A DNA stretch of 64,000 nt from Nocardioides caldifontis (GTDB taxonomy: Bacteria; Actinomycetota; Actinomycetes; Propionibacteriales; Nocardioidaceae): the NCBI RefSeq assembly GCF_008087345.1, contig NZ_VHIB01000001.1, positions 186,001 through 250,000 on the forward strand, written 5' to 3'. Each line of letters opens with the position of its first letter. Within the stretch, counting starts at the first letter, position 1. Below the pieces are notes generated by a model. It was given only the letters and a program-made list of their open reading frames with translations, was not told the DNA's origin and did not search any database. Below are positions 49,211 through 57,120 of this stretch, in pieces. Made by a program: the position numbers and the translations under genes.

Positions 49211-50782
49211 TCAGCCCTGGGCGTGCGTGGACGGCGGCGCGGTCTCGGGCTCCGCGGAGTCGCCGACCAGCGCGAGGAGCTCATCGGTGAGCTGCGGGCC
49301 GAGCCCGCCCCACCCGGGTTCGTAGCCGACGAGCTTCCGCAGCGGCACCGATTCGCGCTGCGCGAAGAGGATCTCGATGTCGTCGGCGTCGACCATCGCG
49401 GGGTGCGGGACCCCGCAGGCCTCGGAGACCTTGAGCAGGTCGCGGCGGAGCGTGCGGACGTAGTTGGCCGCCCGCACGGACTTCAGCTGCGGGTCGAGCC
49501 CGTGGGCCAGCCAGGGGTTCTGGGTCGCGACGCCGGTCGGGCACTCGTCGGTGTGGCACTTCTGCGCCTGGATGCAGCCGATCGCGAGCATCGCCTCGCG
49601 GGCCACGTTGAGCATGTCGCAGCCGAGCGCCATCGCGGTGATCGCGTTGTCGGGGAGGCCGAGCTTGCCGGCGCCGATGAACGTGACCCGGTCGGCGATG
49701 CCGGCGCGGGCGAAGAGCGAGTACACCCGCGGGAACCCCATCCGGAAGGGCAGGTCGACGGAGTCGCTGAAGATCAGCGGCGCGGCGCCCGTACCTCCCT
49801 CGCCGCCGTCGATCGTCACGAAGTCGACCCCGCGCTCCCCCGGCTCCATGTGCGCGACGAGCGTCTCCCAGAAGGCCATGTCGCCGACGGCCGACTTGAT
49901 CCCGACCGGCAGCCCGGTCTCGCTGGCGATGAGCTCGATCCAGTCGAGCATGCTGTCGACGTCGCTGAACTCGGCGTGGCGCGACGGGCTCACGCAGTCC
50001 TCGCCGACCGGGATGCCGCGGATCTCGGCGATCTCCGGGGTCACCTTCGCCCCGGGCAGCAGCCCGCCCAGCCCAGGCTTGGCACCCTGGGAGAGCTTGA
50101 CCTCGATCGCCCGCACCGGGGCGGACTCGCACTTCTCCTTGAGCCGGGCGAGGTCGAAGCGGCCTTTCTCGTCCCGGCAGCCGAAGTAGCCGGTGCCGAT
50201 CTGCAGCACCAGGTCGCCGCCGTTGCGGTGGTACGACGCCAGCCCGCCCTCGCCGGTGTTGTGCATGCACCCGGCCAGCGCCGCGCCCTTGTTGAGCGCC
50301 TCGACCGCGTTCCCGGAGAGCGAGCCGTAGCTCATCGCCGAGATGTTCACCATCGACGGCGGCCGGAACGCCTTCGCGCGCCCCCGCGCCCGGCCGAGCA
50401 CCTTCGCCGACGGGATCGGGCTGTCAACGTCGGAGTAGTGGTGGGTCGAGGGGCCGAAGTCCGCGAACGTGCGGTGCTTGATGATCGTGTGGCCCTCGGT
50501 GTGCTCGACGTCGTTGTCGGTGCCGAACCCGAAGTAGTTGTTCTCGAGCTTGGAGCTGGCGTAGACCCACCGGCGCTGGTCCCGGCTGAACGGCCGCTCG
50601 TCGTCGTTGCCGGCCACCACGTACTGGCGCAGCTCCGGGCCGATCGTCTCCAGCCAGTAGCGGAAGTGGCCGACCACCGGGAAGTTCCGCAGGATCGCGT
50701 GCTGCCTCTGCGTCAGGTCACGGGCGGCGACGCCGGCGACCGCGGCGACGGGGGCGAGCTTGAGGGCGCGGGACCACTTCAT
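49211..50782 (-). CDS. FMN-binding glutamate synthase-family protein
   Basis: A 523-residue protein made of the central FMN-binding domain of glutamate synthase without the amidotransferase or FAD parts. Seen: HTIIKHRTFADFGPS, VNISAMSYGSLSGNAVEALN (FMN loop), GEGGLASYHRNGGDLVLQIGTGYFG, GAKPGLGGLLPGAKV, FVTIDGGEGGTGAAPLIF, and a Cys cluster IQAQKCHTDECPTGVATQNPWL suitable for an Fe-S centre. An N-terminal hydrophobic helix ([13 protein letters not shown]) suggests membrane attachment. The physiological reaction is unknown for such stand-alone proteins. Confidence 0.85.
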   Translation of the reverse strand: MKWSRALKLAPVAAVAGVAARDLTQRQHAILRNFPVVGHFRYWLETIGPELRQYVVAGNDDERPFSRDQRRWVYASSKLENNYFGFGTDNDVEHTEGHTIIKHRTFADFGPSTHHYSDVDSPIPSAKVLGRARGRAKAFRPPSMVNISAMSYGSLSGNAVEALNKGAALAGCMHNTGEGGLASYHRNGGDLVLQIGTGYFGCRDEKGRFDLARLKEKCESAPVRAIEVKLSQGAKPGLGGLLPGAKVTPEIAEIRGIPVGEDCVSPSRHAEFSDVDSMLDWIELIASETGLPVGIKSAVGDMAFWETLVAHMEPGERGVDFVTIDGGEGGTGAAPLIFSDSVDLPFRMGFPRVYSLFARAGIADRVTFIGAGKLGLPDNAITAMALGCDMLNVAREAMLAIGCIQAQKCHTDECPTGVATQNPWLAHGLDPQLKSVRAANYVRTLRRDLLKVSEACGVPHPAMVDADDIEILFAQRESVPLRKLVGYEPGWGGLGPQLTDELLALVGDSAEPETAPPSTHAQG

Positions 50783-50856
50783 GCCGGGCTTCTACCCAAC
50801 GCCGCCCCCACCGAGTCGTCGCATCTTCACGCGGGTTCACGCGTCTCCATGCAGAA

Positions 50857-50897
50857 CGGGGAGCCCGTGGTGCACCAGGTGCGTCACGGGCTCCCCG
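50857..50897 (-). terminator. terminator of the M13 peptidase gene
   Basis: Perfect 13-bp GC-rich stem (50857-50869 with 50885-50897) and a 15-nt loop that itself folds (GCAC/GTGC). It begins 9 nt past the M13 stop codon on the minus strand. Confidence 0.8.
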
Positions 50898-50905
50898 ATC
50901 CCGGC

Positions 50906-52918
50906 TCACCAGATCCGGACGCGGTCCTCGGGGTCGAGCCAGAGCCCGTCGCCGGGGCGGGTGCCGAAGGCCTCGTGGAACTCGTCGAGGTTGCGCACGA
51001 TGTTCGCCCGGAACTCCGGCGGGCTGTGCGGGTCGACGGTCAGCAGCTGCTGGGCGAGCTCGTCGCGCTGCTTGGTGCGCCAGACGTACGCCCAGTTCAT
51101 GAAGAGCCGCTGCGACCCGGTGAGCCCGTCGCGCTCCGGCGTCTTGGCCGGCGTCTCCCCCGGCTCCTCGGTCGACCCGGTGGTGATGCCGAGGCTGATG
51201 AGGTACGCCTTGTGGCCGATCGTCAGGCCGCCGAGGTCGCCGATGTTCTCGCCCACCGTCAGCTGGCCGTTGACCTTCTCGCCCGGGAGCTCACGCGGGC
51301 TGAACCCGTCGTACTGCTGGACGAGCTTGTCGGCCCGCTCCTTGAAAGCCGCCTTGTCCGCGGGGGTCCACCACTCGTTGAGGTTGCCGAGCTCGTCGTA
51401 CTCCGAGCCCTGGTCGTCGAAGCCGTGGCCGATCTCGTGGCCGATGACCGCGCCGATGCCGCCGTAGTTCTCGGCCGGGTCGGCCTCGGCGTCGAAGAAC
51501 GGCCGCTGCAGGATCCCCGCGGGGAAGCAGATCTCGTTGGTGCCGGGGTTGTAGTAGGCGTTCACCGTCTGCGGGAGCATGAACCACTCGTCGCGGTCGA
51601 CCGGGGAACCGATCTTCGCCAGCTGCCGGTCGTGCTCGTAGACCGCGGCGGCCTTGGCGTTGTGCCAGAGGTCGTCGGGTCGGACGTCGATCGAGGAGTA
51701 GTCGCGGAACTTCTCCGGGTAGCCGATCTTCGGGCGGAACGTCTCCAGCTTGCGGAACGCCCGCTGCTTGGTCTCGTCGGTCATCCAGTCGAGCGCGGTG
51801 ATGCTCTGCCGGTACGCCTCGATCAGGTTCGCCACCAGCTCGTCCATCGCGGCCTTGCTGGTCGGCGGGAAGTGGCGCTCGACGTACAGCTGCCCGACGG
51901 CCTCGCCGACGCACCCCTCGACGAACGCGACGCCGCGCTTCCAGCGGGCGCGGAGCTCCGGGGTCCCCGAGAGGGTGCGGCCGTAGAAGTCGAAGTTGGT
52001 CTCGACGAACGGGCTCGAGAGGTACGGCGCGGCCGCGCGCACGATCTTGACCGCGGCCCAGGCCTTCCAGTCGTCGATGACGACCTCGTCGACCACGGTC
52101 GAGAGGTGCTCGAAGAACGAGGGCTGGCGGACGACGACCTCGGCGAAGGTCTGCTCGTCGGCGCCGAGCGCGTCGGCGTACTGCTGCCAGGCGAGGGCCG
52201 GCGCGATCTGCTGGAGCTCGGCCCAGGTGCGGAGGTTGTACCCCTTGAGGACGTCGCGGGTCTCGGCGCGCTCCCAGTGGCCCTCGGCGAGCCGGGTCTC
52301 GAGCGCCATGACGCGCTCGGCCATCTCCTTCGCCGTATCGAACCCGGCGAGGGCGAGCATCCGCTCGAGGTAGCCGACGTAGGCCTCGCGGATCGCGGCG
52401 AACTTCTCCTCGCGGTAGTACGACTCGTCGGGGAGGCCGGTGCCGCCCTGGACCAGGTTGACCAGGTAGCGGTCGGAGTTGCGGTCGTCGGTGTCGACGT
52501 AGGAGCGGAAGAAGCCGCCGCCACCGCGCCGCTCGAAGGCGCCGATGAACGAGGCGAGCCCGGCGTGGTCGGTGACCGCCGCCAGCGCCGCGAGGTCCTC
52601 CTGGATCGGCTCCGCGCCGAGGGCCTCGATGCGCTCCTCGTCCATGAACGAGGTCCACAGGTCACCGATCTGCTGGACCGGGGTGCCCTTCTCGGCCTTG
52701 GTGCCGGTCGAGCCCGTCGAGACCGCCGCGCACTCCTCGATGATCGCCCGGACCTGCTTCTCCGCCTCCTCCGCGATCAGCGCGAACGCCCCGTAGGTCG
52801 AGCGGTCGGACGGGATCTCCGTCTCAGCCAGCCAGGTGCCGTTCACGTGGCCGAAGAGGTCGTCCTGGGGCCGGACCGAGTGGTCCATCCCCGCTCGTGC
52901 GTCGTCCAGGATCGTCAT
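50906..52918 (-). CDS. M13-family zinc metallopeptidase (neprilysin-like)
   Basis: A 670-residue peptidase. Zinc motif HEIGHGFDDQG at residues ~494-504 and the third ligand in ENIGDLGG at ~557. The substrate-binding motif NAYYNPGTNEICFPAGIL comes before it. An M13 N-terminal lobe precedes them (DDLFGHVNGTWL). No signal peptide or membrane helix is visible, unlike many family members, so it may be cytoplasmic. Residues ~65-71 (VSTGSTG) are encoded by a dispersed DNA repeat, giving an extra loop before EKGTPVQQIGDLW. TAGGCT 7 nt upstream of the ATG suggests a leaderless start. Confidence 0.9.
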   Translation of the reverse strand: MTILDDARAGMDHSVRPQDDLFGHVNGTWLAETEIPSDRSTYGAFALIAEEAEKQVRAIIEECAAVSTGSTGTKAEKGTPVQQIGDLWTSFMDEERIEALGAEPIQEDLAALAAVTDHAGLASFIGAFERRGGGGFFRSYVDTDDRNSDRYLVNLVQGGTGLPDESYYREEKFAAIREAYVGYLERMLALAGFDTAKEMAERVMALETRLAEGHWERAETRDVLKGYNLRTWAELQQIAPALAWQQYADALGADEQTFAEVVVRQPSFFEHLSTVVDEVVIDDWKAWAAVKIVRAAAPYLSSPFVETNFDFYGRTLSGTPELRARWKRGVAFVEGCVGEAVGQLYVERHFPPTSKAAMDELVANLIEAYRQSITALDWMTDETKQRAFRKLETFRPKIGYPEKFRDYSSIDVRPDDLWHNAKAAAVYEHDRQLAKIGSPVDRDEWFMLPQTVNAYYNPGTNEICFPAGILQRPFFDAEADPAENYGGIGAVIGHEIGHGFDDQGSEYDELGNLNEWWTPADKAAFKERADKLVQQYDGFSPRELPGEKVNGQLTVGENIGDLGGLTIGHKAYLISLGITTGSTEEPGETPAKTPERDGLTGSQRLFMNWAYVWRTKQRDELAQQLLTVDPHSPPEFRANIVRNLDEFHEAFGTRPGDGLWLDPEDRVRIW
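52706..52724. repeat. GGTCGAGC-type dispersed repeat inside the M13 gene
   Basis: GGTCGAGCCCGTCGAGACC lies in frame inside the M13 coding sequence. It encodes the VSTGSTG stretch. The shape matches the copies at 2989-3026 and 17457-17516. Confidence 0.65.
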
Positions 52919-52925
52919 GGCGGCG

Positions 52926-52931
52926 AGCCTA
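52926..52931 (-). promoter_or_regulatory. -10 element TAGGCT of the leaderless M13 gene
   Basis: On the minus strand TAGGCT ends 7 nt before the ATG at 52918. Confidence 0.55.
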
Positions 52932-52940
52932 ACGCGGGTG

Positions 52941-52968
52941 CGGTTTCCCATGGTGCCCTGGGAAACCG
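52941..52968 (-). terminator. hairpin between the GNAT and M13 genes
   Basis: Perfect 10-bp stem CGGTTTCCCA/TGGGAAACCG with an 8-nt loop. It lies 80 bp past the GNAT stop and just upstream of the M13 promoter, so it probably ends GNAT transcription. Confidence 0.6.
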
Positions 52969-53047
52969 GCCCTCCCCACAGGTTGCAGTCGATGGGGAGC
53001 ACCAGTTCCTCGTGGGGAGCTCGGCGCCGGCGTCCGGGCACGGACCT

Positions 53048-54001
53048 TCAGAGCCGGGTCGCCCGGTGCACCCAGGTCGAGGTGACCTCCATGCCGACCT
53101 TCTCGTAGAGCCCGAGCGCGCCGGTGCGACTGTCGGTGGCGAGCTCGGAGCGGATCGCGCCGTGCTCGCGAGCTCCCCGGAACGCGTCGGCGAGGAGAGC
53201 GCGCGCGAGCCCGAGCCCCCTCTGGTCCCGTCGTACGGCGAGGGAGTGCACGTAGCCGACCGGGCCGGTCAGCGCGGCGTCCTCCGGGGCGGCCATCTGG
53301 AGGTAGCAGCCGCCCACGGCCGCGCCGTCGGGGTCGACCAGCACCCGCAGGTTCCACGGCTCGAACCCCGGCCGCTGCACGCTGACCGCGAGGAACTCCT
53401 CGAACGAGCGCCGCTCGCGCTCCGACCACTCGAGGAAGGCGTCCTCGATGACCGAGAACACCGCGCGCCGGTCCTCCTCGGACTCGGCGGTGCGGATCTC
53501 GTAACCGGCCGGCAGCGGCTGGGCCAGGATCTCCTTGCCCTCGGGGAGCTGGAGCACCCAGGAGGTCCAACGGACGAACCAGCCGAGCGAGGCGAGCAGC
53601 CGGTCGCCCGGCGACCCCTCCGGCACCGGCATCCCGACCACCTCCGAGCCGCGGCTCCGGGCCAGCTCGACGAGCCACTGGTTGAGCGCGGTGCCGATCC
53701 CCCGCCCGTGGTAGGCGGGATCGACGGCCGCGTCCCCGCGGTAGGGGTCGGTGAGCTCGACGTAGGCGACCAGCTTCTCCGCACCATGTTCCACGTGGAA
53801 CACGCCCATCGTGCTCGCCTCGACGTCGAAGCCGGGGCGCTGCCAGTCGCCGATGATGTCGGCCTCCTCGATCTCCACCGACCCGAGGTCGTGGAGCTGC
53901 TCCGCGGCCATCACCCGGGTCACCTCGGCGGTGTCGGCGAGCGTGAGCGGGCGGGCGGTCAGGCCGGCGGGCAGGGTCGGGAGGGCGGGGGTCACCGTCA
54001 T
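53048..54001 (-). CDS. GNAT N-acetyltransferase (two GNAT-type domains)
   Basis: A 317-residue protein. The C-terminal GNAT domain has the acetyl-CoA loop VRRDQRGLGLARALLADAF and the end strand GLYEKVGMEVT. The N-terminal half contains a second, partial domain with VDPAYHGRGIGTALNQWLVE. The two-domain order resembles mycothiol-synthase-type proteins, but the motifs do not clearly identify MshD. The substrate is unknown. A parS-like palindrome encodes its VFHVEHG stretch. No ribosome site is obvious before the ATG at 54001. Confidence 0.82.
   Translation of the reverse strand: MTVTPALPTLPAGLTARPLTLADTAEVTRVMAAEQLHDLGSVEIEEADIIGDWQRPGFDVEASTMGVFHVEHGAEKLVAYVELTDPYRGDAAVDPAYHGRGIGTALNQWLVELARSRGSEVVGMPVPEGSPGDRLLASLGWFVRWTSWVLQLPEGKEILAQPLPAGYEIRTAESEEDRRAVFSVIEDAFLEWSERERRSFEEFLAVSVQRPGFEPWNLRVLVDPDGAAVGGCYLQMAAPEDAALTGPVGYVHSLAVRRDQRGLGLARALLADAFRGAREHGAIRSELATDSRTGALGLYEKVGMEVTSTWVHRATRL
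53787..53802. promoter_or_regulatory. parS-like palindrome 2
   Basis: Perfect 16-bp palindrome TGTTCCACGTGGAACA. It differs from the common parS consensus TGTTTCACGTGAAACA at two symmetric bases and lies inside the GNAT gene, where it encodes Phe-His-Val-Glu-His. Confidence 0.6.
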
Positions 54002-54075
54002 GCGCGAAGTGAACCCTGCGGCCAGCCCCGCCGGCCAGCGCTTTACCTCCACCACCCACCGGGCAGGGTGGAGTC

Positions 54076-54411
54076 ATGGCGAAGACACCGGTGGAGATCA
54101 GGCACGACCGCGAGGCGCACCGCGTCGAGGCGGTCCTCGAGGACGGCCGGGTGGCCGGGTTCGCGGAGTACCGCCCCCGCACCGGGACCGTCCACTCCTT
54201 CACCCACACCGAGGTCGGCGACGAGTTCGAGGGGCAGGGCATCGGCAGCCAGCTCGCCCGCGGCGTCGTCCAGACCGCGCGGGACGAGGGGTTCCGGATC
54301 CTGCCGTCGTGCTCGTTCCTCCGCGGCTACCTGCGCGGCCACGAGGAGCTCCAGGACGTCCTCGCGCCGGGCGCTCGGCTCGAGCCGGACGCGGAACAGC
54401 CCGCCGGCTGA
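54076..54411 (+). CDS. small GNAT-family acetyltransferase (YjdJ-like)
   Basis: A 111-residue single-domain protein of the Gcn5-like YjdJ type. Seen: REAHRVEAVLEDGRVAGFAEYR, VHSFTHTEVGDEFEGQGIGSQLARGVV (acetyl-CoA loop with QGIGS) and ILPSCSFLRGYLRGHEELQDVL at the end. Members are small and poorly characterised. CAGGGT ends 6 nt before the ATG, a slightly degenerate form of the -10 hexamer seen elsewhere. Divergent from the two-domain GNAT gene. Confidence 0.83.
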   Translation: MAKTPVEIRHDREAHRVEAVLEDGRVAGFAEYRPRTGTVHSFTHTEVGDEFEGQGIGSQLARGVVQTARDEGFRILPSCSFLRGYLRGHEELQDVLAPGARLEPDAEQPAG

Positions 54412-54481
54412 CCCCTTCGCGTGACCCCGGCGTGGCCGCGATCGTCTTGACACCACTGGTACGAGCCACCTTGATACGTCC

Positions 54482-56218
54482 ATGACCTTCGACGTGGTGG
54501 TGCAGGGCGGGCTGTGGTTCGACGGCACGGGTGCGGCGCCCGCCGTACGCGACCTCGGGATCGAGGACGGCCGCGTCGTCGCGATCTCGCCGACGGCGTT
54601 GCCGACCGAGGGCGCCCGGGTGGTCGACGCAGCCGGCTGCTGGGTGACGCCGGGGATGGTCGACATCCACACCCATTACGACATCGAGGTGCTCGAGGGG
54701 CCGGCGCTCCCTGAGTCGCTCCGCCACGGGGTGACGACCATCCTCATGGGCTCGTGCTCGCTGTCGACGATCCACGTCGACCCGACCACGGCGGGTGACC
54801 TCTTCGGCCGGGTGGAGGCGCTGCCGCGGCGCCCGGTCATCGAGGCCCTCGAGCGGGCGAAGAGCTGGAGCAGCGCCGCGGAGTACGTCGAGGCACTGGA
54901 GGCCCTGCCCCTCGGCCCGAACATCTCGGCGTTCGTCGGCCACTCCGACATGCGCGCCGCGGTGATGGGGCTCGACCGGGCCACCCGGCGCGACGTACGA
55001 CCCAGCGAGCGCGAGATCGTCGCGATGCAGGCGATGCTCGGCGAGGCGCTGGACGCCGGGTTCGTCGGGATGTCCGCGCAGGAGCTGACCTTCGACAAGC
55101 TCGACGGCGAGATCGCCAGGTCCCGCACGCTGCCGTCGACGTACGCCACCGGACGCGAGCGGCGCCGGCTCAACCGGATGCTCCGCGAGCGCGGCGGCGT
55201 CCTCCAGGGCGGCCCGGACATCACCTCGGTCGCCAGCATCGCGCGGATGTGCACCGGCACGCTCCCGCGTGGTGGCGGCGCCCTGAAGACCAGCCTGCTC
55301 TCGGCGGCCGACATCAAGGCGAACCCGCTGCTGGTCAACATCATGGGTCCGATCGCGCGGACGATGAACGCGCTCGGCGGCGACTTCCGGTGGCAGCACC
55401 TGCCGGTGCCGTTCGAGGTGTACGCCGACGGCATCGACCTCGTGATCTTCGAGGAGCTCGGCTCCGGGGCCGCCGCGCTGCACCTCGCCGACCAGGTGGA
55501 ACGCAACGCGCTGCTGCAGGACGAGGAGTACCGCCGCTGGTTCCGCAAGGACTACGACTCCCGGTTCGGGATGCGGGTCTGGCACCGGGACTTCTTCGAC
55601 GCCGACATCGTGGAGTGCCCCGACGGGACGGTGATCGGGAAGACGTTCGGCCAGGTCGGGGTCGACCGGGGCGGGATCCACCCGGTCGACGCGTTCCTCG
55701 ACCTCGTCGTCGAGCACGGCACGAAGCTCCGCTGGCGGACGACGATCTCGAACCACCGGCCGAAGGTGCTCGAGAAGCTCGGCCGGAACCCCGGCGTGCA
55801 GATCGGCTTCTCCGACGCCGGCGCGCACCTGCGGAACATGTCGTTCTACAACTTCGGGTTGCGGTTCCTCCGCCGCGTGCACGACGCCGCGAAGGCGGGG
55901 CGGCCGTTCATGTCGCTCGAGCACGCGGTGCACCGGCTGACCGGCGAGCTCGGCGAGTGGTACGGCCTCGACGCCGGCTTCCTCCGCCTCGGCGACCGCG
56001 CCGACCTCGTGGTCATCGACCCTGCGGGGCTGGACGACTCGCTGGACTCCTACCACGAGTCGCCGGTGCCGCAGTTCGAGCAGCTGCCCCGGATGGTGAA
56101 CCGCAACGACGCCGCCGTCCGCTCGGTGCTCGTCGGCGGGGAGCAGGTCTTCGCCGACGGGCAGCTCGGGGAGACGGTCGGGCAGCGGCGCACGGGACGG
56201 TTCCTCCGCGCCGGCTGA
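54482..56218 (+). CDS. D-aminoacylase/N-acyl-D-amino-acid amidohydrolase family protein
   Basis: A 578-residue amidohydrolase-superfamily enzyme. The N-terminal metal motif is VDIHTHYDIEVLEGP at about residue 60. Later blocks are FVGHSDMRAAVMG, GMSAQELTFDKLDGEIA, FSDAGAHLRNMSFYNFGLRFL (metal Asp) and HRLTGELGEWYGLDAGFLRLGDRADLVVIDPAGL, typical of D-aminoacylases. It probably deacylates N-acyl-D-amino acids, but close relatives have other substrates. The ATG at 54482 opens a good family N-terminus (FDVVVQGGLWFDGTGAAP). Confidence 0.85.
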   Translation: MTFDVVVQGGLWFDGTGAAPAVRDLGIEDGRVVAISPTALPTEGARVVDAAGCWVTPGMVDIHTHYDIEVLEGPALPESLRHGVTTILMGSCSLSTIHVDPTTAGDLFGRVEALPRRPVIEALERAKSWSSAAEYVEALEALPLGPNISAFVGHSDMRAAVMGLDRATRRDVRPSEREIVAMQAMLGEALDAGFVGMSAQELTFDKLDGEIARSRTLPSTYATGRERRRLNRMLRERGGVLQGGPDITSVASIARMCTGTLPRGGGALKTSLLSAADIKANPLLVNIMGPIARTMNALGGDFRWQHLPVPFEVYADGIDLVIFEELGSGAAALHLADQVERNALLQDEEYRRWFRKDYDSRFGMRVWHRDFFDADIVECPDGTVIGKTFGQVGVDRGGIHPVDAFLDLVVEHGTKLRWRTTISNHRPKVLEKLGRNPGVQIGFSDAGAHLRNMSFYNFGLRFLRRVHDAAKAGRPFMSLEHAVHRLTGELGEWYGLDAGFLRLGDRADLVVIDPAGLDDSLDSYHESPVPQFEQLPRMVNRNDAAVRSVLVGGEQVFADGQLGETVGQRRTGRFLRAG

Positions 56219-56225
56219 GCATTTG

Positions 56226-56231
56226 TAGGGT
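56226..56231 (+). promoter_or_regulatory. -10 element TAGGGT of leaderless pyrE
   Basis: TAGGGT ends 6 nt before the GTG at 56238. Confidence 0.55.
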
Positions 56232-56237
56232 CGCCCC

Positions 56238-56801
56238 GTGACCAACGCGCGCGAGGAAGCCGTCCGGCTCGTCAGGGAGAAGGGGTACGAGCGGCGCGAG
56301 GAGCCGTTCAAGCTCGCCAGCGGGGCGCTCAGCCATGACTACGTCGACGGGAAGTACGCCGTCGAGGACGGCCCGTCCCTGGCCGTCGTGTCCCGGGCGA
56401 TCGTCGAGATGCTCCGCGAGGAGGGGATCACCTTCACCGCGGTCGGCGGGTTGACGATGGGCGCGGACGCGTTCGCCGTCGGCGTGGCGATCGAGTCGGG
56501 GGCGAAGTGGTTCTCGGTCCGCAAGGAGCCCAAGGAGCGCGGCCGCGAGCAGGGCGTCGAGGGCGCGCGGCTCACCGCCGACGACACCGTGCTCCTCGTC
56601 GACGACGTGATCACCACGGGCGGCTCGACGAAGAAGGCCTACGACCGGGTCGTCGCCATCGGCGCCACCGTCGTCTGCGTGACCCCCTTCGTCGACCGCG
56701 GCGACACCGGCCGGGAGCTGTTCGAGGGGCTCGGCGTGACGTACCGCCCCCTCATGACCTACCGCGACCTCGGCATCGACCCCGTCGTCCCTCCCGCCTG
56801 A
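56238..56801 (+). CDS. pyrE: orotate phosphoribosyltransferase-like protein
   Basis: A 187-residue type I phosphoribosyltransferase that joins orotate and PRPP to make OMP in pyrimidine synthesis. The PRPP loop is VLLVDDVITTGGSTKKAYD. FKLASGALSHDYVDGKYA is a typical PyrE N-terminal block, and KWFSVRKEPKERGREQGVEGARL is the flexible catalytic loop. Other pyr genes are not adjacent. A leaderless GTG start is likely. The gene is convergent with the quinone oxidoreductase gene across repeat array 2. Confidence 0.85.
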   Translation: MTNAREEAVRLVREKGYERREEPFKLASGALSHDYVDGKYAVEDGPSLAVVSRAIVEMLREEGITFTAVGGLTMGADAFAVGVAIESGAKWFSVRKEPKERGREQGVEGARLTADDTVLLVDDVITTGGSTKKAYDRVVAIGATVVCVTPFVDRGDTGRELFEGLGVTYRPLMTYRDLGIDPVVPPA

Positions 56802-56811
56802 CGCTCATCCC

Positions 56812-56895
56812 GTCGAGCCGCCCCTCGTGGCGCGTCGGGAGCGTGTCGAGCCGCCCTTCGTGGCGCCCGAGCACGTTGAGCCGCCCTTCGTGGTG
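56812..56895 (+). repeat. 21-bp repeat array 2, left half (three forward copies)
   Basis: Copies at 56812, 56845 and 56875, period 33 then 30 bp. The first 20 bases of copy 1 are GTCGAGCCGCCCCTCGTGGC; the other two have CCCTTCG, and the third ends GTGGTG. They start 11 bp after pyrE and match array 1 in sequence and order. Confidence 0.92.
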
Positions 56896-56999
56896 GCGGC
56901 CGGGTAGGGGTGGGCGGCAGGCGTGGATGGGACTGCCCCCCGGAGCGACGAAGGACCGCAGGGGTGGTTGCCCGCACCGCGACCCCGGACGGCCGACGA

Positions 57000-57015
57000 C
57001 CGCCGCCAGCGGCGG
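57000..57015. repeat. short hairpin in the centre of array 2
   Basis: Perfect 7-bp CCGCCGC/GCGGCGG stem with a 2-nt loop. It lies between the forward and inverted repeats of array 2, the position taken by a longer dyad in array 1. The rest of 56896-57022 shows nothing I recognise. Confidence 0.6.
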
Positions 57016-57022
57016 CTCCCCT

Positions 57023-57108
57023 CACCACGAAGGGCGGCTCAACACCCACGACCCGCGCCACGAGGGACGGCTCAACACCAGACCCCTCACCACGAAGGGC
57101 GGCTCAAC
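57023..57108 (-). repeat. 21-bp repeat array 2, right half (three inverted copies)
   Basis: Inverted copies at 57023, 57056 and 57088, period 33 then 32 bp, core CACCACGAAGGGCGGCTCAA with minor variants (CGCCACGAGGGACGG in the middle). They end 12 bp before the quinone oxidoreductase stop. Confidence 0.92.
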
Positions 57109-57120
57109 ACACCAGACCGG

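Noticed and set aside
48257-54424. A 2055-codon open frame on the plus strand
   Set aside because: It runs antisense to well-supported genes (ABC operon, FMN protein, M13 peptidase, GNAT) and its sequence is only Arg/Pro/Gly-rich shadow coding.
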